A DNA stretch of 64,000 nt from Ignavibacteria bacterium (GTDB taxonomy: Bacteria; Bacteroidota; Ignavibacteria; Ignavibacteriales; Melioribacteraceae). This document shows positions 36,801-47,295 of the stretch, piece by piece. Position 1 is the stretch's first letter, and each line of letters begins with the position of its first letter. The notes under the pieces are model-generated. The model was not told the DNA's origin. It did no database searches and saw nothing but the letters and a program-made list of their open reading frames with translations. The stretch lies in NCBI GenBank assembly GCA_012719345.1, contig JAAYAN010000116.1, positions 1 to 64,000 on the forward strand, in the 5' to 3' direction. Both the position numbers and the translations under genes were made by a program.

Positions 36801-37373
36801 GTGGAAAAAGATGAAGACGTAAAGAAAAGTATTTTAGATGCTTCCAGAATTGTATTTCAAAAGTGGGGCTTAAATAAAAGTACAATGGAAGATATTGCCC
36901 GCGAAACAGGAAAAGGCAAAAGCACTCTTTATTATTACTTTAAAAACAAAGAAGAAATCTTTGAAACGATTGCTAAACAAGAGTTTACAGCAATTTTAAT
37001 AAAAGTGCAAAGTGTAATTAAACTTGAAAAAAGTGCAAAGGAAAAACTGAAGTTATACCTTATCACTATGATAAAAGAGATTAAAAATACTGTAAGTATT
37101 TATCCTCTTGCAAAAGGTGAATTGAAAGCAAATAAACATTTTTTAAACGAGATTCAGAAATATTTGGCAGATAGGCAAGAAGATATTGTTATGGAAATAT
37201 TGATTGAAGGACAAAAATCGGGAGAGCTTAATTATTTAAAGGCAAATGATTTAAAAAAAGCTGCAGATGTTTTAATTGGTATTGTGAGAGCCTTAAGCTT
37301 GTATTTGTTTTTTGATGTTGACGACGATGAGCAGATTGATATAGCAGTAAAATTTATTACAAGCGGCATTTAA
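36801..37373 (+). CDS. TetR/AcrR family transcriptional regulator
   Basis: At 190 residues with an N-terminal helix-turn-helix (about 8-55: SILDASRIVFQKWGLNKSTMEDIARETGKGKSTLYYYFKNKEEIFE), this is a complete TetR-type repressor. The C-terminal ligand domain is helical and has no recognisable ligand motif. The start is GTG at 36801. It precedes the RND pump operon by 58 bp in the same direction, so it is the probable local repressor, released by a pump substrate. That is inferred from position. Confidence 0.92.
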   Translation: MEKDEDVKKSILDASRIVFQKWGLNKSTMEDIARETGKGKSTLYYYFKNKEEIFETIAKQEFTAILIKVQSVIKLEKSAKEKLKLYLITMIKEIKNTVSIYPLAKGELKANKHFLNEIQKYLADRQEDIVMEILIEGQKSGELNYLKANDLKKAADVLIGIVRALSLYLFFDVDDDEQIDIAVKFITSGI

Positions 37374-37431
37374 AAATTTGTAAAGTGTCGAACAAAAAAC
37401 TTAAAAAGTCAAATAATCTAAAAGGGAATAT

Positions 37432-38478
37432 ATGAAATCGTACAAAATATTCACATTTGCATTGTTATTTGCATTAACTTGGTTTGTACAATCGTGCTCA
37501 AATGACAATTCAGAAACTACTCAAACTAATGAAATTAGAGTGAAAACAATAAAAGTAAGCACTATTTCAGAAAACGAAGCTTTTGCTTACAGTGGAACAA
37601 TAGAAGAATCGGAATCTATACCGATGAGTTTTTCGGTAATTGGAACTGTATCAAGAGTTTATGTATCGGAAGGGGACTATATAAAAAAAGGTCAGTTGCT
37701 GGCGGAATTGGATGCAAGTACGGCAAAAAGCTCTCTTGAAATGGCTGAAGCAACTCTCAAACAAGCAGAGGATGCGTACGAAAGACTTTCCCCGATGTAT
37801 AAAAACGGAAATCTCCCGGAGATAAAATTTATTGAGGCTGAAGCAAATCTTCAAAAAGCAAAGGCAGCTGCAGCCATAGCAAAAAAAAATGCAGATGATT
37901 GTAAGCTTTTTGCTGCTGAAAGCGGAATTATCGGCAAGCGTTCAATAGATCCGGGAATGATTGCAATGCCGAATGTAACTTCCATAAACATTGTTAAAAT
38001 TGAAAAAGTGTTTGCCCGGATTCCTGTTCCTGAAAACGAAATATCGAGTGTTAAAAACGGACAGAAAGCTAAAATTAAAATATCTGCGTTAAAAAATGCT
38101 GTTTTTACCGGAATAATTGAAGAAGTAGGTGTCGTTGCCGATCCGCTTTCGCATTCTTACAAAGTAAAAGCAGGAATAATTAACACAGGTTATCAAATTA
38201 AACCAGGGATGGTTTGCAACGCAGTAATAGAAAGAAAAGATGAAACAAACAGGTGTTTTATCCCGAATAAAGCTTTGATGGTTGACGAAGCTGGTAAAAA
38301 TTTTGTATTCTCAGTTGATACACTTAAAAACAGAGCTGTTCGCAAGTATGTTGAAGCAGGGGAAATATTAAAAAACGGCATTGAAATAAAAAGCGGGTTG
38401 GATGCCGGTGAAGAAATTGTTGTATCGGGACAGCAAAAAATGGTAAATAATTCACTTGTTCGTATAATTAACAATTAA
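37432..38478 (+). CDS. RND efflux periplasmic adaptor (membrane fusion) lipoprotein
   Basis: A 348-residue adaptor with a lipobox ending at C22 (WFVQSC), so anchored to the inner membrane. The barrel-sandwich hybrid region SFSVIGTVSRVYVSEGDYIKKGQLLAELD starts near residue 63 and flanks a helical hairpin (about 95-150). A beta-barrel and membrane-proximal domain end with GLDAGEEIVVSGQQKMVNNSLVRI. It links the inner-membrane pump to the outer-membrane channel. It is followed by the permease gene after 13 bp. Confidence 0.93.
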   Translation: MKSYKIFTFALLFALTWFVQSCSNDNSETTQTNEIRVKTIKVSTISENEAFAYSGTIEESESIPMSFSVIGTVSRVYVSEGDYIKKGQLLAELDASTAKSSLEMAEATLKQAEDAYERLSPMYKNGNLPEIKFIEAEANLQKAKAAAAIAKKNADDCKLFAAESGIIGKRSIDPGMIAMPNVTSINIVKIEKVFARIPVPENEISSVKNGQKAKIKISALKNAVFTGIIEEVGVVADPLSHSYKVKAGIINTGYQIKPGMVCNAVIERKDETNRCFIPNKALMVDEAGKNFVFSVDTLKNRAVRKYVEAGEILKNGIEIKSGLDAGEEIVVSGQQKMVNNSLVRIINN

Positions 38479-38491
38479 TCGGACAAAAAAA

Positions 38492-41400
38492 ATGAAAAAC
38501 AAATTTGAATTAATAGAATCTTTACTTCATCATAAACAGCTTATTTTTATAATAACGGGTATTTTCATTCTGATAGGAATTTTGGGATTGATAGAAATGC
38601 CAAGAGATGAATTTCCGGCATTTACAATCAGACAAGGGATAATTGTAGGTGTTTTTCCGGGTGCATCATCTAACCAGGTGGAAGAACAATTAACAACAAA
38701 AGTTGAAAACTACCTTTTCGAATACAAATCTGTTGAAAGAGCAAAAACTTATTCGGTTTCAAAAGAAAACGTTATGGTAATTTATGTTGAAGTTTCTGAA
38801 AGCGAAAACGATCCGGATGCTTTCTGGGTAAAACTTCGCAAAGGTCTGGATGAACTTAAAAAAGAACTTCCTTCAGGGGTTTCCTCATTAACTGCTGATA
38901 ACGATTTTGGAAATACTTCCGCACTTTTGTTTGCCGTACAGTCCGAAACAAAAACATATAAAGAACTGGAAATGTATGTTAAGGATTTCGAAAAAGATGT
39001 AAGAAGAGTGGAATCGGTATCCAAAGTTAAACATTACGGACTGCAGAAAGAACAAATCAGCGTTTATCTGGATGAAGATAAAATTAAAAATTATGGAATA
39101 AAACCTCTTACGGTTTTTACTTCAATTGTTCCGCAAAACACAGTAAATTATTCCGGCGAGATAGATGATGGAAATCTTATTTATCCGGTAAGAGTACCTT
39201 TGAATTTCAAATCCGAAGAAGATATTGCAAATCAAATTGTCTTTTCCGATCCTTCGGGCAATGTAATCAGACTTAAAGATGTTGCAAAAATTGTTCGGGA
39301 ATATCCTGATCCAGATTCTTATGTAAGAGTTAACGGAAAGAAATGTCTTATTGTATCCTTAGAGATGAAACCAGGATATAATATCGTAAAATTTGGCGGC
39401 GAGGTAAGCGACGCTGTGGAGAAATTCACAAATTCGCTGCCTCAGGATGTGAAACTAATAACTATTTCAGATGTCCCCAATTTTGTTTCGCACGCAATTG
39501 GTAATTTCCTAAAAGAGTTTTTAATAGCGATGATTTCTGTAATATTAGTTACAATTTTGCTTCTTCCCGGAAGAATTGCAGGAATTGCGGCGCTTGCCAT
39601 TCCGACTTCAATTTTAACTGCAATCGGGATAATGTGGGCAATCGGAATGGATCTTCAAACTGTATCGCTGGCAGGATTGATTATTGTTTTAGGAATAAGT
39701 GTTGATGATGCAATAGTAATAATTGATAATTATGTTGAAAAACTGGACAAGGGAATTTCGCCGCGCGAGGCTGCATCAAAAAGTGTAACTGAACTTTTTG
39801 CATCTGTATTTACAGCAACACTTACAATAATTGCATGCTTTATTCCGATTCAGTTTTTTATGATTGGCACTGCCGGAGATTTTGTAAGGTCGTTGCCAAT
39901 TACAATAACATTTGCGCTTGCTATATCCTTAATCATTTCGGTAACTTTATCACCGCTTGTAAGTTATATGTTTATCAAAACCGGGATAAATAATAAAAAG
40001 AAAGATTCCGGGGAAAAATCGTTTTTGGATATTCTTCAGAATAATTACGATAAATTGCTTGAAAAAGTATTTACAAAGAAAAAATTGGTGGTTTTTGTTG
40101 GAGGATTAACTTTTATTATCGGATTATTAATCCTGGCAATCACACCTCAGCAGTCATTCCCAAAAATCGAAAGAAATCAGTTTGCGGTTGAAGTGTATCT
40201 GCCATCAGGTTATTCTTTGAAGCAGACAGATAAAGTTATGAAAGAAATTGAGGAAATTTTATCAAAGGATAAAAGAATTCAGGTTGTTACATCTTTTGTA
40301 GGGACAAGCTCACCAAGGTTTAACGCCTTATATGCGCCGAATTTTCCCGGAAAGAATTACGGACAATTTGTTGTGCTTACAGAATCGAATGAAGCAACTG
40401 TTGAAATTCTTGACGAATACACAAAAAAATACAGAACAATTGCTCCCGAAGCGGATATAAGATGGAAGCAGCTTGAAATGGCTGTATCTAAAGCTCCTAT
40501 CGAAATAAGAATATCGGGAAACGACATAAAAACAATAAAGCAAATTTCCGATTCAGTTAAAAATATTCTTACCGGTATTGAAGGTGTTTCGATGACCAGA
40601 ACTGATTTTGACCACCCGGTTCAATCGATAGACCTTGCAATTAAAAGAGACGAGGCAGCAAGATTAGGATATTCGAATTCTATAATAAGCTACTCTTTAA
40701 TGTTAGGCACAAAAGGATTTCCGATATCAACAATTTGGGAAGGCGATTATCCCGTAAACGTAAATCTGAAAATAGCAAAAAACAGCAGGTGCAATCCGGA
40801 AACAATCAGAAACCAATACATAACATCACCTTATGCGGTTACTTCTGTTCCGCTTAGACAAATAGCGGATTTGAAACCCGGATGGACAGAAGGTCAGATT
40901 GTAAGGAGAAACGGAATAAGAACTTTAACGGTTTTAGCAGATATTGACAGAGATAAATATGCTTCAAAAATATTTGACAAGGCTCGTAACTCAATTGAAG
41001 AAATGGATTTACCGGATGGAATAAGCATAAGCTACGGCGGAGAACATCAGGATAGTATTGAGTACATTACGCCTTTCTATTATGCACTTGCAGTAAGTGT
41101 TGTACTGATATTTCTTATAATAATGTCGCAATTCAGGAATATAAAAACTACTATACTGATTATGCTTACAATGCCTTTAAGCGTTTTTGGAGCAGCTTTG
41201 GGTATGTTTATAACCGGTTATCCTTTCAGTGTTACAGCGTTTATCGGACTTATCGGTTTGATGGGAATTGTTGTAAGAAACGGTATAATTTTAATTTCTT
41301 ATGCTAATGAATTGCAAAGGGAACACGGACATACTTTGGAAGAGGCAGCAATTATGGCTGGGAAAAGAAGGATGCGCCCTATCTTTTTAACTTCTGCCGC

Positions 41401-41575
41401 AGCAGCAGTCGGGGTTATTCCTATGATAGTCAGCGGGTCGTCTTTATGGGGACCTTTAGGCTCGGTAATATGCTTCGGACTTCTATTTGCACTTATTTTA
41501 TCGTTAATCGTTTTACCGGTACTTTACTATTATTTTCATAGAAATGATTTTAACAAAGTTGAAGAGGATATTTAA
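38492..41575 (+). CDS. RND family efflux permease
   Basis: At 1027 residues this is a full inner-membrane RND pump with twelve helices and two large periplasmic loops. Conserved pieces: FPAFTIRQGIIVGVFPGASSNQVEEQLT at the start of the first loop, LAGLIIVLGISVDDAIVIIDNYVEKL with the proton-relay aspartates in helix 4, and GYPFSVTAFIGLIGLMGIVVRNGIILISYANEL in helix 10-11. The AcrB/MexF-like family is mostly drug or bile-type efflux; the substrate is unknown. It sits between adaptor and TolC genes and completes a tripartite pump. Confidence 0.95.
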   Translation: MKNKFELIESLLHHKQLIFIITGIFILIGILGLIEMPRDEFPAFTIRQGIIVGVFPGASSNQVEEQLTTKVENYLFEYKSVERAKTYSVSKENVMVIYVEVSESENDPDAFWVKLRKGLDELKKELPSGVSSLTADNDFGNTSALLFAVQSETKTYKELEMYVKDFEKDVRRVESVSKVKHYGLQKEQISVYLDEDKIKNYGIKPLTVFTSIVPQNTVNYSGEIDDGNLIYPVRVPLNFKSEEDIANQIVFSDPSGNVIRLKDVAKIVREYPDPDSYVRVNGKKCLIVSLEMKPGYNIVKFGGEVSDAVEKFTNSLPQDVKLITISDVPNFVSHAIGNFLKEFLIAMISVILVTILLLPGRIAGIAALAIPTSILTAIGIMWAIGMDLQTVSLAGLIIVLGISVDDAIVIIDNYVEKLDKGISPREAASKSVTELFASVFTATLTIIACFIPIQFFMIGTAGDFVRSLPITITFALAISLIISVTLSPLVSYMFIKTGINNKKKDSGEKSFLDILQNNYDKLLEKVFTKKKLVVFVGGLTFIIGLLILAITPQQSFPKIERNQFAVEVYLPSGYSLKQTDKVMKEIEEILSKDKRIQVVTSFVGTSSPRFNALYAPNFPGKNYGQFVVLTESNEATVEILDEYTKKYRTIAPEADIRWKQLEMAVSKAPIEIRISGNDIKTIKQISDSVKNILTGIEGVSMTRTDFDHPVQSIDLAIKRDEAARLGYSNSIISYSLMLGTKGFPISTIWEGDYPVNVNLKIAKNSRCNPETIRNQYITSPYAVTSVPLRQIADLKPGWTEGQIVRRNGIRTLTVLADIDRDKYASKIFDKARNSIEEMDLPDGISISYGGEHQDSIEYITPFYYALAVSVVLIFLIIMSQFRNIKTTILIMLTMPLSVFGAALGMFITGYPFSVTAFIGLIGLMGIVVRNGIILISYANELQREHGHTLEEAAIMAGKRRMRPIFLTSAAAAVGVIPMIVSGSSLWGPLGSVICFGLLFALILSLIVLPVLYYYFHRNDFNKVEEDI

Positions 41576-41576
41576 T

Positions 41577-42929
41577 ATGAAACAAATATATGTCAGCATA
41601 ATTACTGCAATAATTTTGTCGTCGGAATTGTTTGCGCAAAATTATCTTTCTCTCGAACAAAGCATCCGGCTGGCAATGGAAAATAATGTTGAAAGTAAAA
41701 ACAGCAAGCTCGAAACCGAAGCGGCGGCTCAAACAAGGAAAGCAGCATTTACAAACTATTTTCCTGATGTAAGCGCAGGAGGAATGATTTGGACTTCTAA
41801 AGAAAATCTGATGGAGATTGAAAATCACGGCGGAAATCTTCCGGTTTATGATGGAAATAAAGCTAATTTGAAAAATGCTACACAGTACGCATATCTTCCA
41901 AGTTCTACAATTGGAATGATGAAGAATGGAACCGTGGGATACGTAAATATAGTTCAACCTGTTTTTGCCGGAGGAAGAATTATCAATGGCAACAGACTTG
42001 CTTCGCTGGGCAGGGAAGTGGCAGAAAAAAAAGAAAGTATAGTAAGCAATGAAGTTGTGCTGGAAACCTGGCAGCATTATTGGCAGGTTGTTTCCCTTGA
42101 TGAAAAATATCTGACTGTTAAAAAGTATGAAGAGCTTTTGCAAAGGCTATTATTACAATCCGAAAACGCATATAGTTCGGGATTGATTATGAAAAATGAT
42201 GTTCTGAAAGTAAAACTTAAATTAAGCGAAATTCAGTTAAATCTTTCAAAAATAAACAGCGGTAGAAAGTTATCGAAAATGGCGTTTTGCAGACATCTCG
42301 GAATTGAATATGATTCTTCAATTGTCCTTAATGATAAACTGGAAATATCGGAATTGCCGGCAAAATATTTTGTTGATAAAGATGTAGCCCTTTTGAAAAG
42401 AAATGAATACTCAATGCTCGAAAAATGCGTTGAAGCCGCCGAATTAAATACTTCTATTAAATATGGAGAATATTTGCCGCAAGTTGCAGTGGGATTAAGC
42501 GGAATGTATATGAAATTTGACCAGAATGACAGCCGGAATATCGGTTTGGCTTTCGGTACGGTTTCAATTCCGGTATCCGGTTGGTGGGGAGGTTCTCACG
42601 AGATTCAGGAATCGAATATAAAAGAGCAGATTGCAAGGAATAATTTCGAAGATACAAAAAAACTTCTTCTATTGCAGATGGAAAAATCCTGGCAGGATTT
42701 GAATGATTCGTACAAACAGTATTTGTTAAGTATGGATGCGAAAACCCAGGCTGAAGAAAACTTAAAGGTTAATGAGGACAGCTTTAAAAACGGATTGATT
42801 ACAGTATCCGATTTGCTTGAAGCACAGGCTTTGCAGCAACAGGCAGAAGAACAGTACACAGATGCAAAATCGAACTATAAAATGAAAGTTATTGATTATT
42901 TAATAGTAACCGGGAGAAACGCTGAGTAA
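41577..42929 (+). CDS. TolC-like outer-membrane efflux protein
   Basis: This 450-residue protein begins with a signal peptide (MKQIYVSIITAIILSSELFAQ). It shows two repeated coiled-coil segments of the TolC/OEP family, starting LSLEQSIRLAMENN and later KNGLITVSDLLEAQALQQQAEEQY. I start it at ATG 41577, behind GAAGAGG. An in-frame reading from 41544 lies inside the permease gene. It is the last gene of the TetR-adaptor-permease-channel operon and converges on the ABC-F gene. Confidence 0.92.
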   Translation: MKQIYVSIITAIILSSELFAQNYLSLEQSIRLAMENNVESKNSKLETEAAAQTRKAAFTNYFPDVSAGGMIWTSKENLMEIENHGGNLPVYDGNKANLKNATQYAYLPSSTIGMMKNGTVGYVNIVQPVFAGGRIINGNRLASLGREVAEKKESIVSNEVVLETWQHYWQVVSLDEKYLTVKKYEELLQRLLLQSENAYSSGLIMKNDVLKVKLKLSEIQLNLSKINSGRKLSKMAFCRHLGIEYDSSIVLNDKLEISELPAKYFVDKDVALLKRNEYSMLEKCVEAAELNTSIKYGEYLPQVAVGLSGMYMKFDQNDSRNIGLAFGTVSIPVSGWWGGSHEIQESNIKEQIARNNFEDTKKLLLLQMEKSWQDLNDSYKQYLLSMDAKTQAEENLKVNEDSFKNGLITVSDLLEAQALQQQAEEQYTDAKSNYKMKVIDYLIVTGRNAE

Positions 42930-43025
42930 AATTAGCTTAACCTTCAAGGTTGCTGTTTTTAACCTGTAAGGTATAATGCTTAAGTTGGAAATATAATTTT
43001 AATGGATATTAATAATTACTAAAAC

Positions 43026-44996
43026 CTATCCTGCAATTTCCTTAAATTCTTTCTCAATGGATGATTCAATGTTTTCTAATTCTTCTTGAAGTTCAGTCCA
43101 TTTTTCAAGCATTTGTTCAAGAGAGAGTTTAAGCTCGTTGTAAAACTTGTTTTTATTTTTCACATTTTCCGGATTTAAATAAATTGAAGGATCAGCAAGC
43201 TCTTTTTCAATGAGTACTATATCCTTTTCGGAATCGTGAATGTTTATTTCAAGCGTTTCAATTTGCTGTTTTAAATCTTTTGTAAGCTTGTAACGTTTAT
43301 TTCTTAACTCGGCTTCAATTCTTTTAATATCTTTATTATCGGATAATGCTGATACAGGAAAGCTTTTTTTAGCGGGTAATTCTTTTTCAGGAATATTGCC
43401 TGTCTTGGACAGATAATAATCAATTCCGCCTTCAAACAATTTAAGCTTGTTATTTCTAATTTCTGCTACTTTATTTACTATGGGGCGTAAAAACTCCACA
43501 TCGTGCGAAACAATTATTTCGGTTCCTTTAAAATCAGTAAGAGCTTGCTGAAGAATTCTTTTAGAAGAAAAATCGAGATGGTTTGTAGGTTCATCGAGAA
43601 TAATTAAGTTGGCTTTTGTAATTAAAATTTTTGCAAGTGCCACTCTGCTTTTTTCACCACCCGAAAGCACTTTAACCTTTTTAAAAACATCGTCATCCGA
43701 AAATAAAAAAGAGCCTAATATTTTCCTTATCTGAAGCACTGTAAGGTTTTCCTGGCATTCCGATAGCGATTCAATAAGATCGAGGTCAGTATTAAGATTA
43801 TCAGCCACTTCCTGCGCATAGTACGAAATAAAAGTGTTATGCCCGTATTCCAAACTTCCGGAATCGAATGATATTATTTTGGCAATAATTTTAGCAAAAG
43901 TGGTTTTACCGGCTCCATTCGGGCCGACAAATGCAATTTTATCCCCCCGGTCAACTTTAAAATTAATATTATCTAAAACATTTTTTTTGCCGTAAGATTT
44001 AGAAATGCCAAATGCCAAAAGGGGAGTAACACCGCTTTTTACAGGTTCAGGAAAATGAATTCGAATTTCTTTTTCAGTCTGAGGAGCATCAACAATATCA
44101 ACTTTTTCAAGCTGCTTAATTCTGCTTTGCACTTGTTTTGCTTTAGTTGCTTTATACCGGAATCGTTCAATAAAATCTTGTGTTGCCTTAATCTTTTTCT
44201 GCTGAAGTTTTAATTCTTCTTCCAGCCTTAAATCCCGTTCTTCTTTGAATTGAAGAAATGAATCAAGTTTTCCGTTATAGAAAGAAATTTTCCTGTTAAA
44301 TATTTCGAGCGTTTTGTTAGTAATCTGATTAAGAAAATATCTGTCGTGACTTACGCATATTATTGTTCCCCGATAACTTTTAAAAAAATCGATAAGCCAC
44401 TGCAAGGAGTCAATATCAAGATGGTTTGTCGGTTCATCAAGAAGAATTAAATCGTTATCTGCAGCAAGTATTTTAGCAAGTTCAATACGCATTTGCCATC
44501 CGCCGGAAAATTCGTCAGTATATCTGTCAAGATCGGAATTTGCAAAACCAAGTCCGGTTAGGATTTTTTCTATTGTAGAATTAAGGCTGTAAAATCCGGT
44601 TTCTTCTTTCCGGTGATTTATTTCACCCTGTTGTATTAAAAGTTTATGTCTTTCATCATCAGACAAATCTTTTATTAGCAGCCGGAGATTTATTTTTTCG
44701 TCCATCTCAATGATATCGGCAGCAAAGGGGAGCGAAAATAAAACCTCATCTTTAATTTTTTTACCGCGGAGATTAACAAATTCCTGCGAAAGAAAACCGA
44801 TTTTAATTCCGTTCGGCTTTTGCACCATTCCGGCTTCCGATAGTTCATATCCTTTAATTAATTTTAAAAGCGTTGATTTTCCGGTACCGTTGGAACCGAC
44901 CAATGCAATTTTTTCGCCTTTATTAATTTTAAGATTAACATCTTCGAAAAGGTACTTTCCGGCAAATTGAATTGATAATCCGATCAGGTCAATCAT
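43026..44996 (-). CDS. ABC-F ATPase (ribosome-associated type)
   Basis: This 656-residue protein has two ABC cassettes and no membrane helices. The first Walker A is GSNGTGKS at 34-41, with signature FSGGWQMRIELAKIL and LLDEPTNHLD. A charged interdomain linker (about 240-310) leads to the second cassette with GPNGAGKTT, LSGGEKSRVALAKIL and ILDEPTNHLD. A basic coiled-coil tail follows (about 560-656). The Uup/YdiF-like layout points to an ABC-F translation factor acting on the ribosomal E site. It cannot be assigned to a named subfamily from sequence alone. Confidence 0.92.
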   Translation of the reverse strand: MIDLIGLSIQFAGKYLFEDVNLKINKGEKIALVGSNGTGKSTLLKLIKGYELSEAGMVQKPNGIKIGFLSQEFVNLRGKKIKDEVLFSLPFAADIIEMDEKINLRLLIKDLSDDERHKLLIQQGEINHRKEETGFYSLNSTIEKILTGLGFANSDLDRYTDEFSGGWQMRIELAKILAADNDLILLDEPTNHLDIDSLQWLIDFFKSYRGTIICVSHDRYFLNQITNKTLEIFNRKISFYNGKLDSFLQFKEERDLRLEEELKLQQKKIKATQDFIERFRYKATKAKQVQSRIKQLEKVDIVDAPQTEKEIRIHFPEPVKSGVTPLLAFGISKSYGKKNVLDNINFKVDRGDKIAFVGPNGAGKTTFAKIIAKIISFDSGSLEYGHNTFISYYAQEVADNLNTDLDLIESLSECQENLTVLQIRKILGSFLFSDDDVFKKVKVLSGGEKSRVALAKILITKANLIILDEPTNHLDFSSKRILQQALTDFKGTEIIVSHDVEFLRPIVNKVAEIRNNKLKLFEGGIDYYLSKTGNIPEKELPAKKSFPVSALSDNKDIKRIEAELRNKRYKLTKDLKQQIETLEINIHDSEKDIVLIEKELADPSIYLNPENVKNKNKFYNELKLSLEQMLEKWTELQEELENIESSIEKEFKEIAG

Positions 44997-44998
44997 TT

Positions 44999-47224
44999 TT
45001 ACTTCTTAATAACCGCTAATTTTGTAATACCGATATCGCCGCTGCCATCTTTATTGTATGCTGAAATTATATAAATTCCCGAAGGCACGTAATTGCCGTC
45101 CATATCTTTCCCGTCCCATAAAGCAACAGCTCCTCCGGGACTTTCAAGTTCATTTATTAACGAGCCAGAGATATTGAATATTTTTAATGATGAATTTTCT
45201 ATTAAGCCGTCAATTGTAATTGTTTTATTTGTTCCATCAACAATAAATGGATTTGGATAAACTCCCAACTGCTCAAAATTTTCTTTTGGAGAAACTGATG
45301 TGGTTTGTAAAGCAGAAATACCTGCATTTGTTCCGAAATAAACAATACCGCTTTTCCCGTCAACAGAGATAGAAATAATTTCATCGGAGGGCAAAGGACT
45401 GTTTGCCGATGTATAATTGGCAATAAGTACGCTTCCGTCTTCGGAATAGTGATAAACGCCTTTTGTTGTTCCTATCCATTTTTGATTTAAAGGATCAACT
45501 GCAATTGAAGTTACAGCAATATTATCGAGCCATCGTAATTCGAAAGGGATTGTTATCAGAACGGATTTATCCAACTTCGAAGGATCTCGTATTATATCAA
45601 TTCCTTTGCTGCTGCCAATCCATAATTCTCCCTTTTGGTCGAGTATTAAACATGAAAGATCCAAACTGTTTAATCCAGCATAAGTTGTAAGCAAACCCCA
45701 CTTGTCGTCCTGTAAATCAGACAAAGTACCTTTATCGTTAAAAAATATCAATCCTTTATTTCCTTCCAAGCCGATAAACCATTTTGTTCCGTTTCTGTCT
45801 ATTACCAATTCTTTAACTTCAATATCATTTGTTGTTAAAGGAGACTTAACTCTGAAATGGTGCCAACCACCTGCTGAAGATAAAACACTTACCGGACTTT
45901 GATTTCCGGGTTTAAAGTTAAGCATCCATATATTATTGCTGTTGTCTTTAATAACATCTTCAATTACAACAAATTCGTTATTTTCCGGTGCGCCTATAAG
46001 TTTTGGATTTGTATTATGGTAATCGTAGGTTGTGAACTTTCCGTCTTTTAATTGCGTAAAACCTTGTCCCCAGTTAGAAAAGAAAACATTGTTATCTTCT
46101 GCAGTATTAACTTTATGAAAAGCATTACTTTTAAATTCGGGTACATTTTTAGTAGAGTAATTTGTCCATTTTTTACCATCCCACTTAAATACACCTTTTC
46201 CGCTTATATCTGTTCCGCTGGCACACCATAAATTACCTTCAGAATCGGTTGCCAAATCGACAAAAGAGTTTGAAAGGGGCGAGTTGGGACAAATTAAAGA
46301 AGCATTATTCTGATTAATTCTTGTAACTCCCGAATTTCCGGCAATATAAACTATATTGTTATTTGCAGATAACCTTGAAGGAGTATTCTCGCTTATATTA
46401 TATATTGAGGAAAGGTTTGTCCCATCGTACTTATAAACAGCAATTGATGATAAAATATAAAGATTGTTGCCATCGGAGCACATATCTAAAAGATTTTCAG
46501 TTCCGCTATTAAAAATGAAATTTTCTGCAGCGCCATTTACTAACCGGATAATCCGATTGTTTGAAATAAGCAGAATTTGATTGCTGTATTTCAGCACTTT
46601 TTTACAATCTGTTCCTGATAAAAAAACATCCCATGCAGAAGGTAAAAATAAATTTGCTGCTCCCGGTTTTTGAACGGCTAATCCCATTGCACTGCATACA
46701 TAAAGCAAACCGTTTATTTTTTTTGTGTCTTTAAGAACAACTCCTGCGGGCAGGCTTCCAAAATTTTGATATGTATCGTTGAAAGAAATTGACGAAGCAT
46801 TTATTATAGAAAGTCCTATATTGCTTAAAGCAAGAACAGAATCACCGGAAAAAGAAAAACTGATAATAGATTTGGAAGTGGCTTCTGCCTTGCTAAGGTC
46901 TAGCAAAGAACTAAATTCTTTAGAAACTGTATTGTATACATCAATTGTTCCTGATTTTGAACCAATCCAAATTTGGTTTAAGTTATTGCTGGTAATTGCA
47001 GATAAATTTTGATTGCTTAGTCCGTCGGTCAGAGTAAATTGTTCAAAAGTACTATCTTCAGGAGAAAAACAATAAGCCCCTCCCTCGGTTGCAACCCAAA
47101 GTTTATTTTTGTTTAAGGTTAAATCTGTAGCAACAATCTGAGATGATAAATTTTTCCACTGCGAAAAATTAAAAGAAACAAATAATGATAAAAACAAAAA
47201 ATAAACTATTTTGTTCTTGTACAT
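44999..47224 (-). CDS. Secreted propeller-repeat protein with type IX secretion sorting domain
   Basis: A signal peptide (VYFLFLSLFVSFNFSQ) starts this 741-residue protein. Repeated words such as NQIWIGSKSGTIDV, GELWIGSSKGIDII and KWIGTTKGVYHYSEDG mark two-component-regulator-type beta-propeller repeats across about 25-640. The last 80 residues are a T9SS type A sorting domain: GVYPNPFIVDGTNK, LKIFNISGSLINELESPGG, WDGKDMDGNYVPSGIYIISA and ITKLAVIKK. No kinase domain follows, so it is a surface or extracellular protein whose role is unknown. It is separated from ABC-F by two bases. Confidence 0.88.
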   Translation of the reverse strand: MYKNKIVYFLFLSLFVSFNFSQWKNLSSQIVATDLTLNKNKLWVATEGGAYCFSPEDSTFEQFTLTDGLSNQNLSAITSNNLNQIWIGSKSGTIDVYNTVSKEFSSLLDLSKAEATSKSIISFSFSGDSVLALSNIGLSIINASSISFNDTYQNFGSLPAGVVLKDTKKINGLLYVCSAMGLAVQKPGAANLFLPSAWDVFLSGTDCKKVLKYSNQILLISNNRIIRLVNGAAENFIFNSGTENLLDMCSDGNNLYILSSIAVYKYDGTNLSSIYNISENTPSRLSANNNIVYIAGNSGVTRINQNNASLICPNSPLSNSFVDLATDSEGNLWCASGTDISGKGVFKWDGKKWTNYSTKNVPEFKSNAFHKVNTAEDNNVFFSNWGQGFTQLKDGKFTTYDYHNTNPKLIGAPENNEFVVIEDVIKDNSNNIWMLNFKPGNQSPVSVLSSAGGWHHFRVKSPLTTNDIEVKELVIDRNGTKWFIGLEGNKGLIFFNDKGTLSDLQDDKWGLLTTYAGLNSLDLSCLILDQKGELWIGSSKGIDIIRDPSKLDKSVLITIPFELRWLDNIAVTSIAVDPLNQKWIGTTKGVYHYSEDGSVLIANYTSANSPLPSDEIISISVDGKSGIVYFGTNAGISALQTTSVSPKENFEQLGVYPNPFIVDGTNKTITIDGLIENSSLKIFNISGSLINELESPGGAVALWDGKDMDGNYVPSGIYIISAYNKDGSGDIGITKLAVIKK

Positions 47225-47295
47225 GGCAGTTCCGCTTTAGTTAATGATAAATGTGGTAGAAAAGTTTTCCGATATTGCCTCGAATACTTAAACAA

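Noticed and set aside
41550-42143. Minus-strand 197-residue frame
   Set aside because: It is the shadow of the TolC-like gene and shows no motif.
42939-42960. Possible terminator after the TolC-like gene
   Set aside because: AACC/GGTT is only a four-base-pair stem, too weak to call.
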